Source: Vallitalea pronyensis (GTDB lineage: Bacteria; Bacillota; Clostridia; Lachnospirales; Vallitaleaceae). From it: a stretch of DNA of 64,000 nucleotides. The stretch covers positions 5,227,001 to 5,291,000 of the forward strand of contig NZ_CP058649.1 of the NCBI RefSeq assembly GCF_018141445.1. Reading direction: 5' to 3'. Both the position numbers and the translations under genes were made by a program. This document shows, one piece after another, positions 36,790 through 45,854 of this stretch; position 1 is the first letter of the stretch; each line of letters starts with the position of its first letter. The notes under the pieces were generated by a model. That model did no database searches. It was not told where the DNA came from and was given only the letters and a program-made list of their open reading frames with translations.

Positions 36790-38529
36790 TTAATGAGGGA
36801 TACATTCTTCTATTTTTTGATTTCTTGGCCAAGCATACATCATACCCATTTTTTTCTTATTTTCCTGAAATAGCTGATTCCTGTATGTATCTAAAGCAAC
36901 CATACCCATGTCGTCCATTTCTTTTATAAGCTCTTTATACAATGCTACACATTCTTTTTCATCCACTGCCATCATAATAAGGGGTAATCTTTGATTCCTA
37001 TGAGCCCTTAATCGTTCGTATATCATGGATAACTCTGTACCAACTTCAGGTATAAGGGCACTAAAGGGCTTATCTATGCATACTGTGGCATCTGGTTGAG
37101 TTAATGCCATTAACTTCTCTTTTTCAAACCAATTTTCTGGTTCCTTTCGATACCGATAGGCTACATTCCTATCAAGGAGTAAACCTAGATTCAAGGTATA
37201 TTTGTCATAAAATGCTTTGGGGTCTTTCATTTCTTCTTCCACTTTTTCTGGGTCTCTAATGGCTTCACCGTTAATCACTTGATAAGTTCCCGTTCCATAT
37301 GTATTATCCAGCATGAGTTCTTCTTGAGATAAGTATGATAATAACCGTACGCCACGTATAGGATGTTCACAATCTTTTGTAAGAACTGTGGCGCTCCAAC
37401 CCAATGAGTTCGTTGTCCTAATAATGGGTTTTTTGCCGGACTTACCACCTTGTATGACACCTACATATACCATCTTTGCCGTTTCATCAGCTATCCATAA
37501 ACGCCTGCTTCCTATATTATTGGTTACCCATCCATTTAACGCAAATACTCTGCCTGACGCTAATTTTGCATCTTTTTGCACCTTATCCATGGTGAATTCT
37601 TCATCACTATATAAGCCTTTATTATACATGTCATTCAAGAATAGTAACGCCTCTAAATATTCAGGCGTTTTCATGATATTCACCCAATTACCGTTTTCAT
37701 CTTCCAAATCTGCTCCAAACTGTTCTGCAAAACGTTCAACCGCCGCATCATGCCAAACATCAAGCATAAACGGTGTCACAGGATTCCCGTTATAGTGTAT
37801 ATCTAAATCTCGAACTTTTTCTAGGGCACTTATGAAACCTTCTTTGGTGTACATATCTTCCTTGGTCATGCCAATTTGCTTAAGAATATCCTCACGTGCC
37901 CAATTCCCATTAAAAGAACGATAATTACCTCCATAGGCTTTATTAATTCTTTCTGTACCGATGAAAAAGCTAACAAATCGGTACCAATGACCGTCTTCCG
38001 CCCGATACCATTCCATCATAGAAGGCATCACATCCATGTCTGGTGCATAGTGTTCCATAAGCTCATCAAGAGGATACAGCATATTATCTTTTTCCAATTT
38101 GTTGATAATACTTGAATTTACATCGTATGTAATTAAATCGGGTAATGAACCACTGGCAATAATTGTATTCAATTCTTCCACGCTACCACACCTAACATGA
38201 AGTGTAATTCCTGTATGTGTTAAGAGCTTCTTATCCCCCCAATTGTTGTCAGGATCAAATGTTTTATCAAACCAGTCATAAGCGATAAACCAATCTAAAA
38301 CAACAGGCGTTAAGTCTTTGGACCAACTGGGGTTTTCAATACGATCCAACCTGCCATCCAGTGATCCATCCAATGATACGGTTCTAAGTGGACCACTGAG
38401 TATAGGTTTACTTTTTTGCTCTTGTACCCTATAAGTAATATCCGATTCACCCAAATGGTTATTTTTACATCCCGTACACAAACCTACTAATAGGACAAAA
38501 GCGAATACCATACCTTTTTTAATGTCCAT
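36790..38529 (-). CDS. Extracellular solute-binding lipoprotein, separately transcribed
   Basis: 579 residues from the ATG at 38529, chosen because AAGGGGG lies nine bases before it; an upstream ATG at 38571 would hide the signal peptide. Lipobox LCTGC, then a mature part with the typical LITYDVNSSIINKLEKDNMLYPLDELM and EKVRDLDIHYNGNPVTPFML segments of LplA-like proteins. It has no permease of its own next to it and ends in a strong terminator, so it may feed the permease pair at 30025-31897 or act as a sugar sensor partner. Substrate unknown. Confidence 0.88.
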   Translation of the reverse strand: MDIKKGMVFAFVLLVGLCTGCKNNHLGESDITYRVQEQKSKPILSGPLRTVSLDGSLDGRLDRIENPSWSKDLTPVVLDWFIAYDWFDKTFDPDNNWGDKKLLTHTGITLHVRCGSVEELNTIIASGSLPDLITYDVNSSIINKLEKDNMLYPLDELMEHYAPDMDVMPSMMEWYRAEDGHWYRFVSFFIGTERINKAYGGNYRSFNGNWAREDILKQIGMTKEDMYTKEGFISALEKVRDLDIHYNGNPVTPFMLDVWHDAAVERFAEQFGADLEDENGNWVNIMKTPEYLEALLFLNDMYNKGLYSDEEFTMDKVQKDAKLASGRVFALNGWVTNNIGSRRLWIADETAKMVYVGVIQGGKSGKKPIIRTTNSLGWSATVLTKDCEHPIRGVRLLSYLSQEELMLDNTYGTGTYQVINGEAIRDPEKVEEEMKDPKAFYDKYTLNLGLLLDRNVAYRYRKEPENWFEKEKLMALTQPDATVCIDKPFSALIPEVGTELSMIYERLRAHRNQRLPLIMMAVDEKECVALYKELIKEMDDMGMVALDTYRNQLFQENKKKMGMMYAWPRNQKIEECIPH

Positions 38530-38649
38530 ATATGACAACCCCCTTAAATCCTTAGAAATAAAGTCATCCATATCATAACATAATTATGGTATATTAATAA
38601 AGCGTTACTATCCCATTATGGATCATATCCTACATCGTGTCTTGGGACA

Positions 38650-38670
38650 AAAAAGGACGCTTAAGCGTCC
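38650..38670 (-). terminator. Terminator of the collagen-like gene
   Basis: GGACGCTTAAGCGTCC (38655-38670) is a perfect palindrome followed on the minus strand by TTTTTTG. It marks the end of the glycosylation/collagen-like operon about 10 bp past the stop codon. Confidence 0.85.
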
Positions 38671-38678
38671 TCATTTAT

Positions 38679-40067
38679 CTACATTAGAAGATTGAGTATT
38701 TCAACATCTGCTATATGACATATTGATAGGGTATAGTAATCTTGCAAGTTGCATACCGCAGGCGGTTTTACTACCACAATACCTAAACCAACGCCAGTAA
38801 TGGTAAGGTTCTGTATATTGGCAAAAGCTCCATTACCTAATGTATTGATATTAACACCTGTTAAAGGTTGTAATTCCATTAACTTTTCTCGAAGTGGCGC
38901 TTCATTGCAGCTGCATTCACCTGAGATAGGTGGGCATGGTGGAGGTGTCAACCCGTTGTTAATATCGTCGTCCGATATAACAGTAGCGTCTACAGTAAAC
39001 TTAAAACCTACAAGTTGTGATATAGGTACAATAAAATCACCTATATCTGCAATGTGATTAATAACTGGACCCAATGGACTCTGATCGGATTGTTGCGCTT
39101 GTGTTGTCGTTGAAAAATCAACTGTGCATATGCCTAAATGAATTAAGTTATCAATAAACATATCCCATGGTTTTATACAACATACACATGAACCTGCTCC
39201 TGGTGGTCCTGTATCACCTGTATCACCTTTTTGTCCCCTTGGTCCTCTTGGACCTCTTGGCCCTGTATCACCTGTGTCACCTTTTGGTCCAACTGGCCCT
39301 ATTGGTCCCGTATCGCCTGTGTCACCTTTTGCTCCTCTTGGACCTCTTGGACCTCTTGGCCCTGTATCACCTGTATCGCCTTTTGGTCCCATTGGTCCTG
39401 TATCGCCTGTGTCACCTTTTGGACCTCTTGGTCCTGTATCACCTGTGTCACCTTTCGGTCCCCTTGGACCTCTTGGCCCTGTATCGCCTGTGTCACCTTT
39501 TGGCCCAACTGGACCTCTTGGCCCTGTATCACCTGTGTCACCTTTTGGTCCAACTGGACCTCTTGGCCCTGTATCACCTGTGTCACCTTTTGGTCCAACT
39601 GGACCCCTTGGCCCTGTATCACCTGTGTCACCTTTTGATCCCATTGGTCCTGTATCGCCTGTATTACCTTTCGGTCCCCTTGGTCCTCTTGGTCCTGTAT
39701 CGCCTTTTGGTCCTGTCGGTCCCGTATCACCTGTTGCTCCTGTATCACCTTTTTCACCCGTTTCGCCTGTATCTCCTTTAGGTCCCCTTGATCCTTTTGG
39801 CCCTTTTTTCCCTCTTGGTCCCTTTGGCCCTGTTGGCCCTGTTGGTCCTCGTTTGCCTTTTTGCCCCTTAATGCATAGTTTAACCGGCTCGCATATCAAA
39901 CATCCATTTTCATCTTCTACTTCTCGACATTTAAATAATATATCATTTAAATACAAATCATCCACATCAATATATTTATCACATTTTTTACTTACATGTT
40001 TACAGCATGGTGTCTGATAATGCTTTCCACCATGATTATTACTCGAACAAGTCTTCTTATCCTTCAC
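38679..40067 (-). CDS. Collagen-like Gly-X-Y repeat protein, exosporium-type
   Basis: 462 residues from the GTG at 40067 (AAGGAGGTG six bases upstream; the GTG at 40076 lies inside that site). N-terminal about 67 residues are Cys/His/Lys-rich (TPCCKHVSKKC). Then come 75 unbroken Gly-X-Y triplets dominated by GPR, GPK, GPV and about 25 GDT triplets, in units of the kind GPRGPVGPKGDTGDT. A C-terminal domain of about 165 residues opens with CVCC and is hydrophobic, with no match to the C1q/TNF-like BclA head that I can see. Thr in such triplets is the glycan site of BclA in Bacillus. It closes an operon full of sugar-transfer genes, so it is the probable acceptor. No signal peptide, as expected for a mother-cell spore-surface protein. 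Confidence 0.9.
   Translation of the reverse strand: MKDKKTCSSNNHGGKHYQTPCCKHVSKKCDKYIDVDDLYLNDILFKCREVEDENGCLICEPVKLCIKGQKGKRGPTGPTGPKGPRGKKGPKGSRGPKGDTGETGEKGDTGATGDTGPTGPKGDTGPRGPRGPKGNTGDTGPMGSKGDTGDTGPRGPVGPKGDTGDTGPRGPVGPKGDTGDTGPRGPVGPKGDTGDTGPRGPRGPKGDTGDTGPRGPKGDTGDTGPMGPKGDTGDTGPRGPRGPRGAKGDTGDTGPIGPVGPKGDTGDTGPRGPRGPRGQKGDTGDTGPPGAGSCVCCIKPWDMFIDNLIHLGICTVDFSTTTQAQQSDQSPLGPVINHIADIGDFIVPISQLVGFKFTVDATVISDDDINNGLTPPPCPPISGECSCNEAPLREKLMELQPLTGVNINTLGNGAFANIQNLTITGVGLGIVVVKPPAVCNLQDYYTLSICHIADVEILNLLM
39186..39843 (-). repeat. Tandem codon repeats encoding Gly-X-Y triplets
   Basis: Repeat units of 36-54 bp (12-18 residues) coding for GP-x GP-x GPK GDT GDT are nearly identical at the DNA level, so the tract can change length by slippage or recombination. 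The antisense strand also reads as open frames, which are by-products. Confidence 0.85.
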
Positions 40068-40086
40068 AAAATTCACCTCCTTAATT

Positions 40087-40114
40087 TAGTATATGAAACT
40101 CTCGTAAGGTTGGT
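40087..40114 (-). promoter_or_regulatory. Possible sigma-K promoter of the collagen-like gene
   Basis: On the minus strand, ACC (40114-40112), a spacer of 16 bases, then CATATACTA (40095-40087). This equals the Bacillus sigma-K consensus AC(C/A)-N16-CATANNNTA. The transcript would begin almost at the ribosome binding site, which is tight, so confidence is limited. Confidence 0.35.
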
Positions 40115-40124
40115 TATATTTTAG

Positions 40125-41336
40125 CTACCTATTTTTAAACAAGTACAGTATGTACTGATTAATAAAATCTCTTTCTATGGGTATCACATAAGAAAACCTC
40201 TTGATAAAGTTTAAGAGCGTTAATGACTTCATGTTTTGGTGAAGAAAAATGACATGTTCCATGTTTTTCTTACGCCTATGTAATAAAATTCTATCATAGA
40301 CATACTGCTTAACATCATCTTCATAATACCTGGAAGGAATCCAGACATATAATTTATCCTTGTCATTTGTCATAGGGTGAAAATGGTCTAACGACTGGAT
40401 CCAGCCAGAATGCTTGTATGTCCAATCAGCTACCCATAAAATGCCTCTTCGCTGATAAGACTCAGATGGTTTATCAGCTATGTACTTAATGGGTATGTAA
40501 TGATCTGCTTTTTGATACCTTGTTTTTTCAATGAGCCATTGACGATCCACATACATATCATCACGTATCCTGTCTTTCTTTAGCCCCCATTTTTGATAGA
40601 ATTTTCTTTGATTCATTTTGACATAGTGGGATTGTTCTGGGTAGTATGCTTGGAAGGTTTTACTACCTTGATGATAAACAAAGGAACCACCTACGGCAAC
40701 AATCTTAAACCCAGCGATACGTATTCGAAGGGACCAATCATCATCATCGTAGTGGCCAATACCATACCAGATATCGTTACCCCCTACTTTATCTATAACG
40801 GTCTTTTTCATGACCATACAAGCGCCGATGCCTCGATCAAGATACGTATTCTTCCCATGGTTTTTAAGCATATAGCGCTGACCATATGCTTGTATGGTGT
40901 CTCTGTCTTCAAGATATACCCCCACATGCTGCACCCCTGATCCATAGGATAGGTGTGGCACAGCTACACCAATTGCCGGATTGTGTTCCAATAGCTGAAT
41001 GATGGCACTAAACCAACCTTTTATAAAAATAAGGTCATTATTCATAATGGCTACGTACCGTCCACTACAATGACTTAACCCTATATTAACGCCTATAGGA
41101 TAACCCATGTTTTCTTTCACATGGACAGCCTTAATCCTTAGATAAGGTGATGTGTATTTAGTCTTTAGCTTTTCTATCCCCAGAGGGGTTTCATCTGTGG
41201 AACCATTATCAATCAATATAAGTTCGATCCCCTTATAATAGATAGATGCTTCCAACGATGCCAACAAGGTTTCAACAGCTTCCTTGGTATATTGCCAATG
41301 GTTATAGCATAAAAAGATAAAGCTAAAGCAAACCAT
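40125..41336 (-). CDS. Glycosyltransferase family 2
   Basis: 403 residues. The GT-A domain (1 to about 230) has FIFLCYNHWQYTKEAVETLL, LIDNGSTDETP, NMGYPIGVNIGLSHCSGRYVAIMNNDL with the metal-binding DL pair, and GIGHYDDDDWSLRIRIAGFK. The remaining 170 residues are basic and aromatic-rich with no known domain. GGGAGG precedes the ATG. Last transferase before the collagen-like gene, 57 bp away from its start. Confidence 0.9.
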   Translation of the reverse strand: MVCFSFIFLCYNHWQYTKEAVETLLASLEASIYYKGIELILIDNGSTDETPLGIEKLKTKYTSPYLRIKAVHVKENMGYPIGVNIGLSHCSGRYVAIMNNDLIFIKGWFSAIIQLLEHNPAIGVAVPHLSYGSGVQHVGVYLEDRDTIQAYGQRYMLKNHGKNTYLDRGIGACMVMKKTVIDKVGGNDIWYGIGHYDDDDWSLRIRIAGFKIVAVGGSFVYHQGSKTFQAYYPEQSHYVKMNQRKFYQKWGLKKDRIRDDMYVDRQWLIEKTRYQKADHYIPIKYIADKPSESYQRRGILWVADWTYKHSGWIQSLDHFHPMTNDKDKLYVWIPSRYYEDDVKQYVYDRILLHRRKKNMEHVIFLHQNMKSLTLLNFIKRFSYVIPIERDFINQYILYLFKNR

Positions 41337-41350
41337 AGATGACCTCCCTT

Positions 41351-42013
41351 TTATTGGGTTTTTAAAAAGTTTTTAAGAAAAATCTTCCGATAATGGTCAT
41401 AACCATCTAGATTAACGATGCCACAATCATGAACACACCATGGCATATGCTGATAGGGTACCGCTACTTTATAACCCGCTTTTTGAAAATCGAAGCATTG
41501 AGAAATATCGTAAAAATGCCACCCGTCAAATAGTTTTTCTTGCCATGGAAGATCGTATTGTGTCGCCATAAGCAGCCCATCAACACATGCGACATGCTCA
41601 ATGGACTTTTTGTCATCTTGAAAATTAATCATCCCCATTTTTCCTGAATGGTTATCGTATACTTTCCCTGCACCATGATAGGTTTTCCACCAGACCCCAT
41701 CGGAGGGCAGTGTCCTTGCTCCAATGACCCCAAGCATACCTATTTCTTCATGCATTTGAAATAATGTTACGATATCCTTAATGAAACCTTTATGTAAAAT
41801 AGACACATCTTGATGAAGATATACTTTGTATTTTGCTTGGGTTTGTTGCATACCTTTATTATACCCCTTGGTTAAGCTTGGAGCATTTTTAATGGGTATG
41901 CATTCTATTTGAATATCTTCAGGTACTTCTAACCGGTTAATAAACTTTAGAGACTTTTGATACAATACCTCTTGATTCACACAAGTAATAAAAGCCATTC
42001 TTCTCTGATCCAT
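41351..42013 (-). CDS. Small glycosyltransferase-like protein (GT2 type)
   Basis: 220 residues, a compact GT-A-like protein: AFITCVNQEVLYQKSLKFI at the start, KGYNKGMQQTQAKYKVYLHQDVSI with the HQDV motif in place of the usual DxD, and GFIKDIVTLFQ. The build fits the Glyco_tranf_2_5 family, in which a Q-D-V site binds the donor. It lies between two other transferases with short spacers in the rhamnose/collagen operon. Acceptor and donor unknown. Confidence 0.8.
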   Translation of the reverse strand: MDQRRMAFITCVNQEVLYQKSLKFINRLEVPEDIQIECIPIKNAPSLTKGYNKGMQQTQAKYKVYLHQDVSILHKGFIKDIVTLFQMHEEIGMLGVIGARTLPSDGVWWKTYHGAGKVYDNHSGKMGMINFQDDKKSIEHVACVDGLLMATQYDLPWQEKLFDGWHFYDISQCFDFQKAGYKVAVPYQHMPWCVHDCGIVNLDGYDHYRKIFLKNFLKTQ

Positions 42014-42025
42014 ATATGCCCCCCT

Positions 42026-43048
42026 CTACTCCTGGCGAAATACAAGATGTAATTTGCGGTACATATCTTTGGCAACTAAGCTGACATGATATTGTGCTTT
42101 TATATGATTGTATGCTTTTTCTCCGATTTCTCCACATTCCCCTTTATTGTCAATCAATCGTCTTAATCCACTTAACCAATCTTTTTCTGTATTATCAACC
42201 AGTAAACCATTAACCCCATCTTCAATAACATCATTATAAGGTGGCACATTAGAATAAATACCTGGAATATTTAATGCCCCATACTCCAAATATTTATTAA
42301 AGTGTTTACATGCGTGAAAAGGCGTATCCGGCAATGGTGCAACAGCTATGTCCCAATGGAAGGATTTCATTTTCAGCATATAATCTTCATAATCTTCAAT
42401 ATAAGGATACGTTGTTATAGGCAGGTGGTAGAGTAAATAGGTCTGAAAGCCAAATATCTCAAACTTTACCTGATTAGAATAGTGTGACAACAATTGTTGT
42501 ATGGGTTGACAAAGCATCCTTTCATAGAACTCTCGGTGGTCTATTCCACCTGCAAATCCTATGGTGATGGGTTTAATCGGTTCTTTTTCTACTTTTTGTG
42601 GTGTTAAGAGTAAAGCAGGGGCTTTCATTACATAAGCCCTATTAAAGTAGGCTTTATATTTATTGATAATCCGCTGATTGGATGTCCACAAAATATCACA
42701 ACTTCTCATGATGTTTTTGACATTCTTTTTGATGTCTTCACGTTGGAAGTAAGATTTATTATACGTATAAACATATGCATTGAGATTCAATACATCATCA
42801 TCTAGGTAATATACCACTTTTTTTCCCTTTTCTTTTGCTCTTTGTACCCACTGTAAATCAATAGGCTCAGCTCCTCGTATGCAAATAATCACATCTGCTG
42901 TGTCGATAACCTCATGGGTAACCTCCATGCTATTGGCATACAAAAAATCAACCAATTGCTCCTTCTGTAATACTTCCATGGGCTTAATAATGGCTAATAC
43001 CGCAGATGGTATTTTATGATAACAGAAACCAACAATTTTTAATCTCAT
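42026..43048 (-). CDS. Glycosyltransferase family 1 (GT-B fold)
   Basis: About 340 residues; the ATG at 43048 gives MRLKIVGFCYHK, a natural beta-strand start, while a GTG at 43060 is also possible. GT-B architecture: the donor-side half has KPITIGFAGGIDHREFYERML, KFEIFGFQ and HACKHFNKYLEYGALNIPGIYSNVPPYNDVI followed by DGVNGLLVDNTEKDWLSGLRRLIDN, the usual nucleotide-sugar-binding end. Member of the rhamnose/collagen operon. Confidence 0.86.
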   Translation of the reverse strand: MRLKIVGFCYHKIPSAVLAIIKPMEVLQKEQLVDFLYANSMEVTHEVIDTADVIICIRGAEPIDLQWVQRAKEKGKKVVYYLDDDVLNLNAYVYTYNKSYFQREDIKKNVKNIMRSCDILWTSNQRIINKYKAYFNRAYVMKAPALLLTPQKVEKEPIKPITIGFAGGIDHREFYERMLCQPIQQLLSHYSNQVKFEIFGFQTYLLYHLPITTYPYIEDYEDYMLKMKSFHWDIAVAPLPDTPFHACKHFNKYLEYGALNIPGIYSNVPPYNDVIEDGVNGLLVDNTEKDWLSGLRRLIDNKGECGEIGEKAYNHIKAQYHVSLVAKDMYRKLHLVFRQE

Positions 43049-43127
43049 GATAATCGTCACTTGCCTTATCCGTGGTCTGCTACTATTATATGAATAACTT
43101 TTTTAATTCATCATCATAATTTCCATT

Positions 43128-44411
43128 TTATAAACGCCAATAAGAAAAATATGTTTCGCTTTCTTCTTTGTTAAACAGTCCTTTCACATCCATAAGAATG
43201 GGTCTTAACAGCTCCTTTTTATATAATTGCCTGATGGTGTCTAAATGCAATGTTTGATAAGCTTGATGTTTGACACATATCACCACAGCATCCACATCAT
43301 GGATAGCATCTAGAGAGGTTGATGGTATCCCATATTCATATATAATATCCCTTTCATCAGCTACTGGATCTGTAATATGCACGTCCATACCATAAGCTCT
43401 TAGACCTTCGACAATGTCTTTTACTTTTGAGTTTCGAAGGTCTGGCGTATCTTCTTTGAACGTTAGACCCATAATAAGTACTTTTGCTCCCTTTATTGTC
43501 TGTTCATTATCTATCATCTGTTTAATGGTTTTTTCCACAATGATACGTCCCATTGAATCATTAATATGCCGACCAGCTAAGATAACCTCAGGTCGATAGT
43601 TCAGTTGCGAAGCTTTAAAGGTAAGATAATACGGATCAACACCAATGCAATGCCCACCTACCAAACCCGGTTGAAATTGTAGGAAATTCCATTTGGTTCC
43701 TGCTGCTTCTAAGACTTCTTGTGTGTCGATCCCCATCTTATCAAAGATAATGGCAACCTCGTTGATAAAGGCAATGTTAATATCACGCTGAGCATTTTCA
43801 ATGACCTTAGCTGCCTCTGCTACTTTAATAGAAGGGGCTACATAAACACCTGCATCCGTAATCAACGTGTAAGCGTTGGTCACAGCTTCCAAGCTATCTT
43901 CATCACATGCCGAAACAACTTTTATAATTTTATCAATGGTATGGACCAGATCACCTGGATTAATTCTTTCTGGTGAATAAGCGACTTTGAAATCTTTCAT
44001 GTAGGTTAAGCCTGAAGCTTCTTCTAGTATAGGGACGCATATGTCCTCTGTTACACCAGGATAAACGGTGGATTCATAGACGATAATACTGTCTTTCTTA
44101 AGATATTCCCCTACAGTTGTCGTAGCATTTTTAAGAGGGGATAGATCGGGTACTTTATCCATCTGTATGGGTGTGGGTACAGCAATGATATGAAACCTTG
44201 ATTGTAATAACCGCTGTGGGTTGCTTGTAAATTCAATGTTCTTTACTTGGCTAAGTCTTAGGTCACCTACTTCATGGGTAGGGTCTTTTCCTTCTTTGTA
44301 AGCTCTTATTTTTTCCTCACTAATATCAAAACCGATGACGTGAACACCTTTTTCAGCAAAAGAAATAGCAAGCGGTAAGCCAACATAACCTAATCCTATA
44401 ACGGATATCAT
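43128..44411 (-). CDS. UDP-N-acetyl-hexosamine 6-dehydrogenase (WbpO/TviB type)
   Basis: 427 residues, the three-domain UDP-sugar dehydrogenase layout: Rossmann GLGYVGLPLA at 5-14, central VYESTVYPGVTED, catalytic-Cys segment LVGGHCIGVDPYYL near residue 255, and a C-terminal NAD-like domain with LIMGLTFKEDTPDLRNS. The GHCIGVDPYYL form is that of UDP-GlcNAc/UDP-GalNAc dehydrogenases rather than UDP-glucose dehydrogenase. Expected product: a UDP-N-acetylhexosaminuronate. It follows the aminotransferase gene by 13 bp. Confidence 0.87.
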   Translation of the reverse strand: MISVIGLGYVGLPLAISFAEKGVHVIGFDISEEKIRAYKEGKDPTHEVGDLRLSQVKNIEFTSNPQRLLQSRFHIIAVPTPIQMDKVPDLSPLKNATTTVGEYLKKDSIIVYESTVYPGVTEDICVPILEEASGLTYMKDFKVAYSPERINPGDLVHTIDKIIKVVSACDEDSLEAVTNAYTLITDAGVYVAPSIKVAEAAKVIENAQRDINIAFINEVAIIFDKMGIDTQEVLEAAGTKWNFLQFQPGLVGGHCIGVDPYYLTFKASQLNYRPEVILAGRHINDSMGRIIVEKTIKQMIDNEQTIKGAKVLIMGLTFKEDTPDLRNSKVKDIVEGLRAYGMDVHITDPVADERDIIYEYGIPSTSLDAIHDVDAVVICVKHQAYQTLHLDTIRQLYKKELLRPILMDVKGLFNKEESETYFSYWRL

Positions 44412-44424
44412 GATTCTTCACTCC

Positions 44425-45558
44425 TTATAAGCTAGCATATTGTATGACTTTGTTAGCTATGTGCCGTATATCTTTTCGTGTCAGTCTAAGGTGCATGGGA
44501 AGAGATAGAATCCGCATACTGTAATGATACGCTTTTGGACAAGTATCTTTACCATAGGCGTACATGGTATATTCGGTGTTATCGCGATAATGCACCCCTG
44601 GATAGATATCTTCTTTATTAAGGGATGCTAACAATTCATCACGATTATTAACCTCTATCACATACAGATGTCTTGATGATTCGCATCCTTTGGCAACAGG
44701 TATCAGCCCTACAAGATTCTTATGATATTTGAAGGCTTCATCATACCACTTAGCCAGTTGTCGACGATAAGCATTGTCTTGATCCAGATATTTTAATTGG
44801 ACAAGTCCAAGACTCGCCATAATGGAATTCCCATGATACTTATAACCAAGGTACTCCACATCATATTTCCATTTGTAAGCTCCTTCATCCTTAGAACGGG
44901 CATAGGTATCTTTATTAATACCCAGCCAACTGTATTTTCTCACTTTTTTATCCAATGCTTCTTCCATAAAGCAAATCATGCCCGAATCTGCTGTGGGTAG
45001 ATTTTTTACTGCTTGGAAAGAATAGATGACCACATCTGCTTCTCGTCCAACAATTCTTCCTTCTAATCTTGTACCACTCATATGTGACGCATCTAAGATA
45101 AGTTGCAGGCCATGGTCTTTACACAGCTTGACGATATCTTTATAATGGCCTGTATTACCACCCATGCCCACAAACATAATGGCTTTGGTTTTATTTGTAA
45201 TCTTTCGTTTTACATCTTTTGGATCTAAGCATAGATATTTATCCACATCTGCAAACACAACACGCATATTTTCATAGGCAATAGCATGATTGGTGGACAC
45301 AAACGTTAAAGGTGTTGATATGATTTCGTCCCCATCTTCCCAATGATATGTTTCTTTTAATAGTTTAATCGCCAGATGTAAACCAGCCGTTGCTGAATTT
45401 ATAAAATGTGCATGGGGTAGATCGGTATATGCCTTCCACGCCTCTTCAAATTGAACGGTTTTGTAACCTAGTCCTGTCCAACCTTTTTCTAGACATTCTC
45501 TTATCTCAGCAAGACATTCTTCCACATGAAATGTAGGCATAAATAATTGTATTGACAT
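44425..45558 (-). CDS. DegT/DnrJ/EryC1/StrS-type sugar aminotransferase
   Basis: 377 residues from the ATG at 45558 (GGAG eight bases upstream; a TTG-side extension to 45585 is less likely). PLP fold type I: LHLAIKLL, DASHMSGTRLEGRIVG and the catalytic lysine in SFQAVKNLPTADSGM near residue 190. These enzymes aminate nucleotide-linked keto-sugars. The RfbB product dTDP-4-keto-6-deoxyglucose, made in the same operon, is one possible substrate, giving an amino-deoxy-sugar; anthrose on BclA is of that class. The exact sugar cannot be read from sequence. Confidence 0.86.
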   Translation of the reverse strand: MSIQLFMPTFHVEECLAEIRECLEKGWTGLGYKTVQFEEAWKAYTDLPHAHFINSATAGLHLAIKLLKETYHWEDGDEIISTPLTFVSTNHAIAYENMRVVFADVDKYLCLDPKDVKRKITNKTKAIMFVGMGGNTGHYKDIVKLCKDHGLQLILDASHMSGTRLEGRIVGREADVVIYSFQAVKNLPTADSGMICFMEEALDKKVRKYSWLGINKDTYARSKDEGAYKWKYDVEYLGYKYHGNSIMASLGLVQLKYLDQDNAYRRQLAKWYDEAFKYHKNLVGLIPVAKGCESSRHLYVIEVNNRDELLASLNKEDIYPGVHYRDNTEYTMYAYGKDTCPKAYHYSMRILSLPMHLRLTRKDIRHIANKVIQYASL

Positions 45559-45854
45559 GTTTTCAACTCCATTACTATTAGACACTTTCTTAAGGATACT
45601 TTATTATATTTTATTGCTAAGATATTGTGACAAATATAACAAAACACCTGCTTATGTTAAGGGTTTTTATCCCTTAGGCTTTCGTCATATTCCTCCAATG
45701 ATCTTATATACTATAAATTGTCGGTCGTATCATAGGTCTAATAATGGATGAAAGGTGCTGAATCCATAGAAAAGTGTGAATAGAAAGGTAAAATGAGATG
45801 ATCCTTATAAGGACCCTTGACGAGCTTAATTAACTATTGAAGACATCTGATTAC
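45559..45854. other. 296-bp gap inside the glycosylation cluster
   Basis: No gene is evident. A short stem TAAGGG/CCCTTA (45658-45663 and 45671-45676) is present without a T tract. The gap may hold a second promoter for the aminotransferase-to-collagen half of the cluster; I cannot point to a clear one. Confidence 0.35.

Noticed and set aside
38529..38571. Longer start of the orphan binding protein at 38571
   Set aside because: It would put 14 hydrophilic residues ahead of the lipoprotein signal; AAGGGGG precedes the ATG at 38529.
39186..39843. CRISPR-like periodic repeats
   Set aside because: The period follows Gly-X-Y codon units and there are no unique spacers; it is a coding tandem repeat.
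39167..40017. Long plus-strand open frames antisense to the collagen-like gene
   Set aside because: They are by-products of the GC-rich Gly-Pro codon repeats; the minus-strand frame has the ribosome site, terminator and family-like ends.
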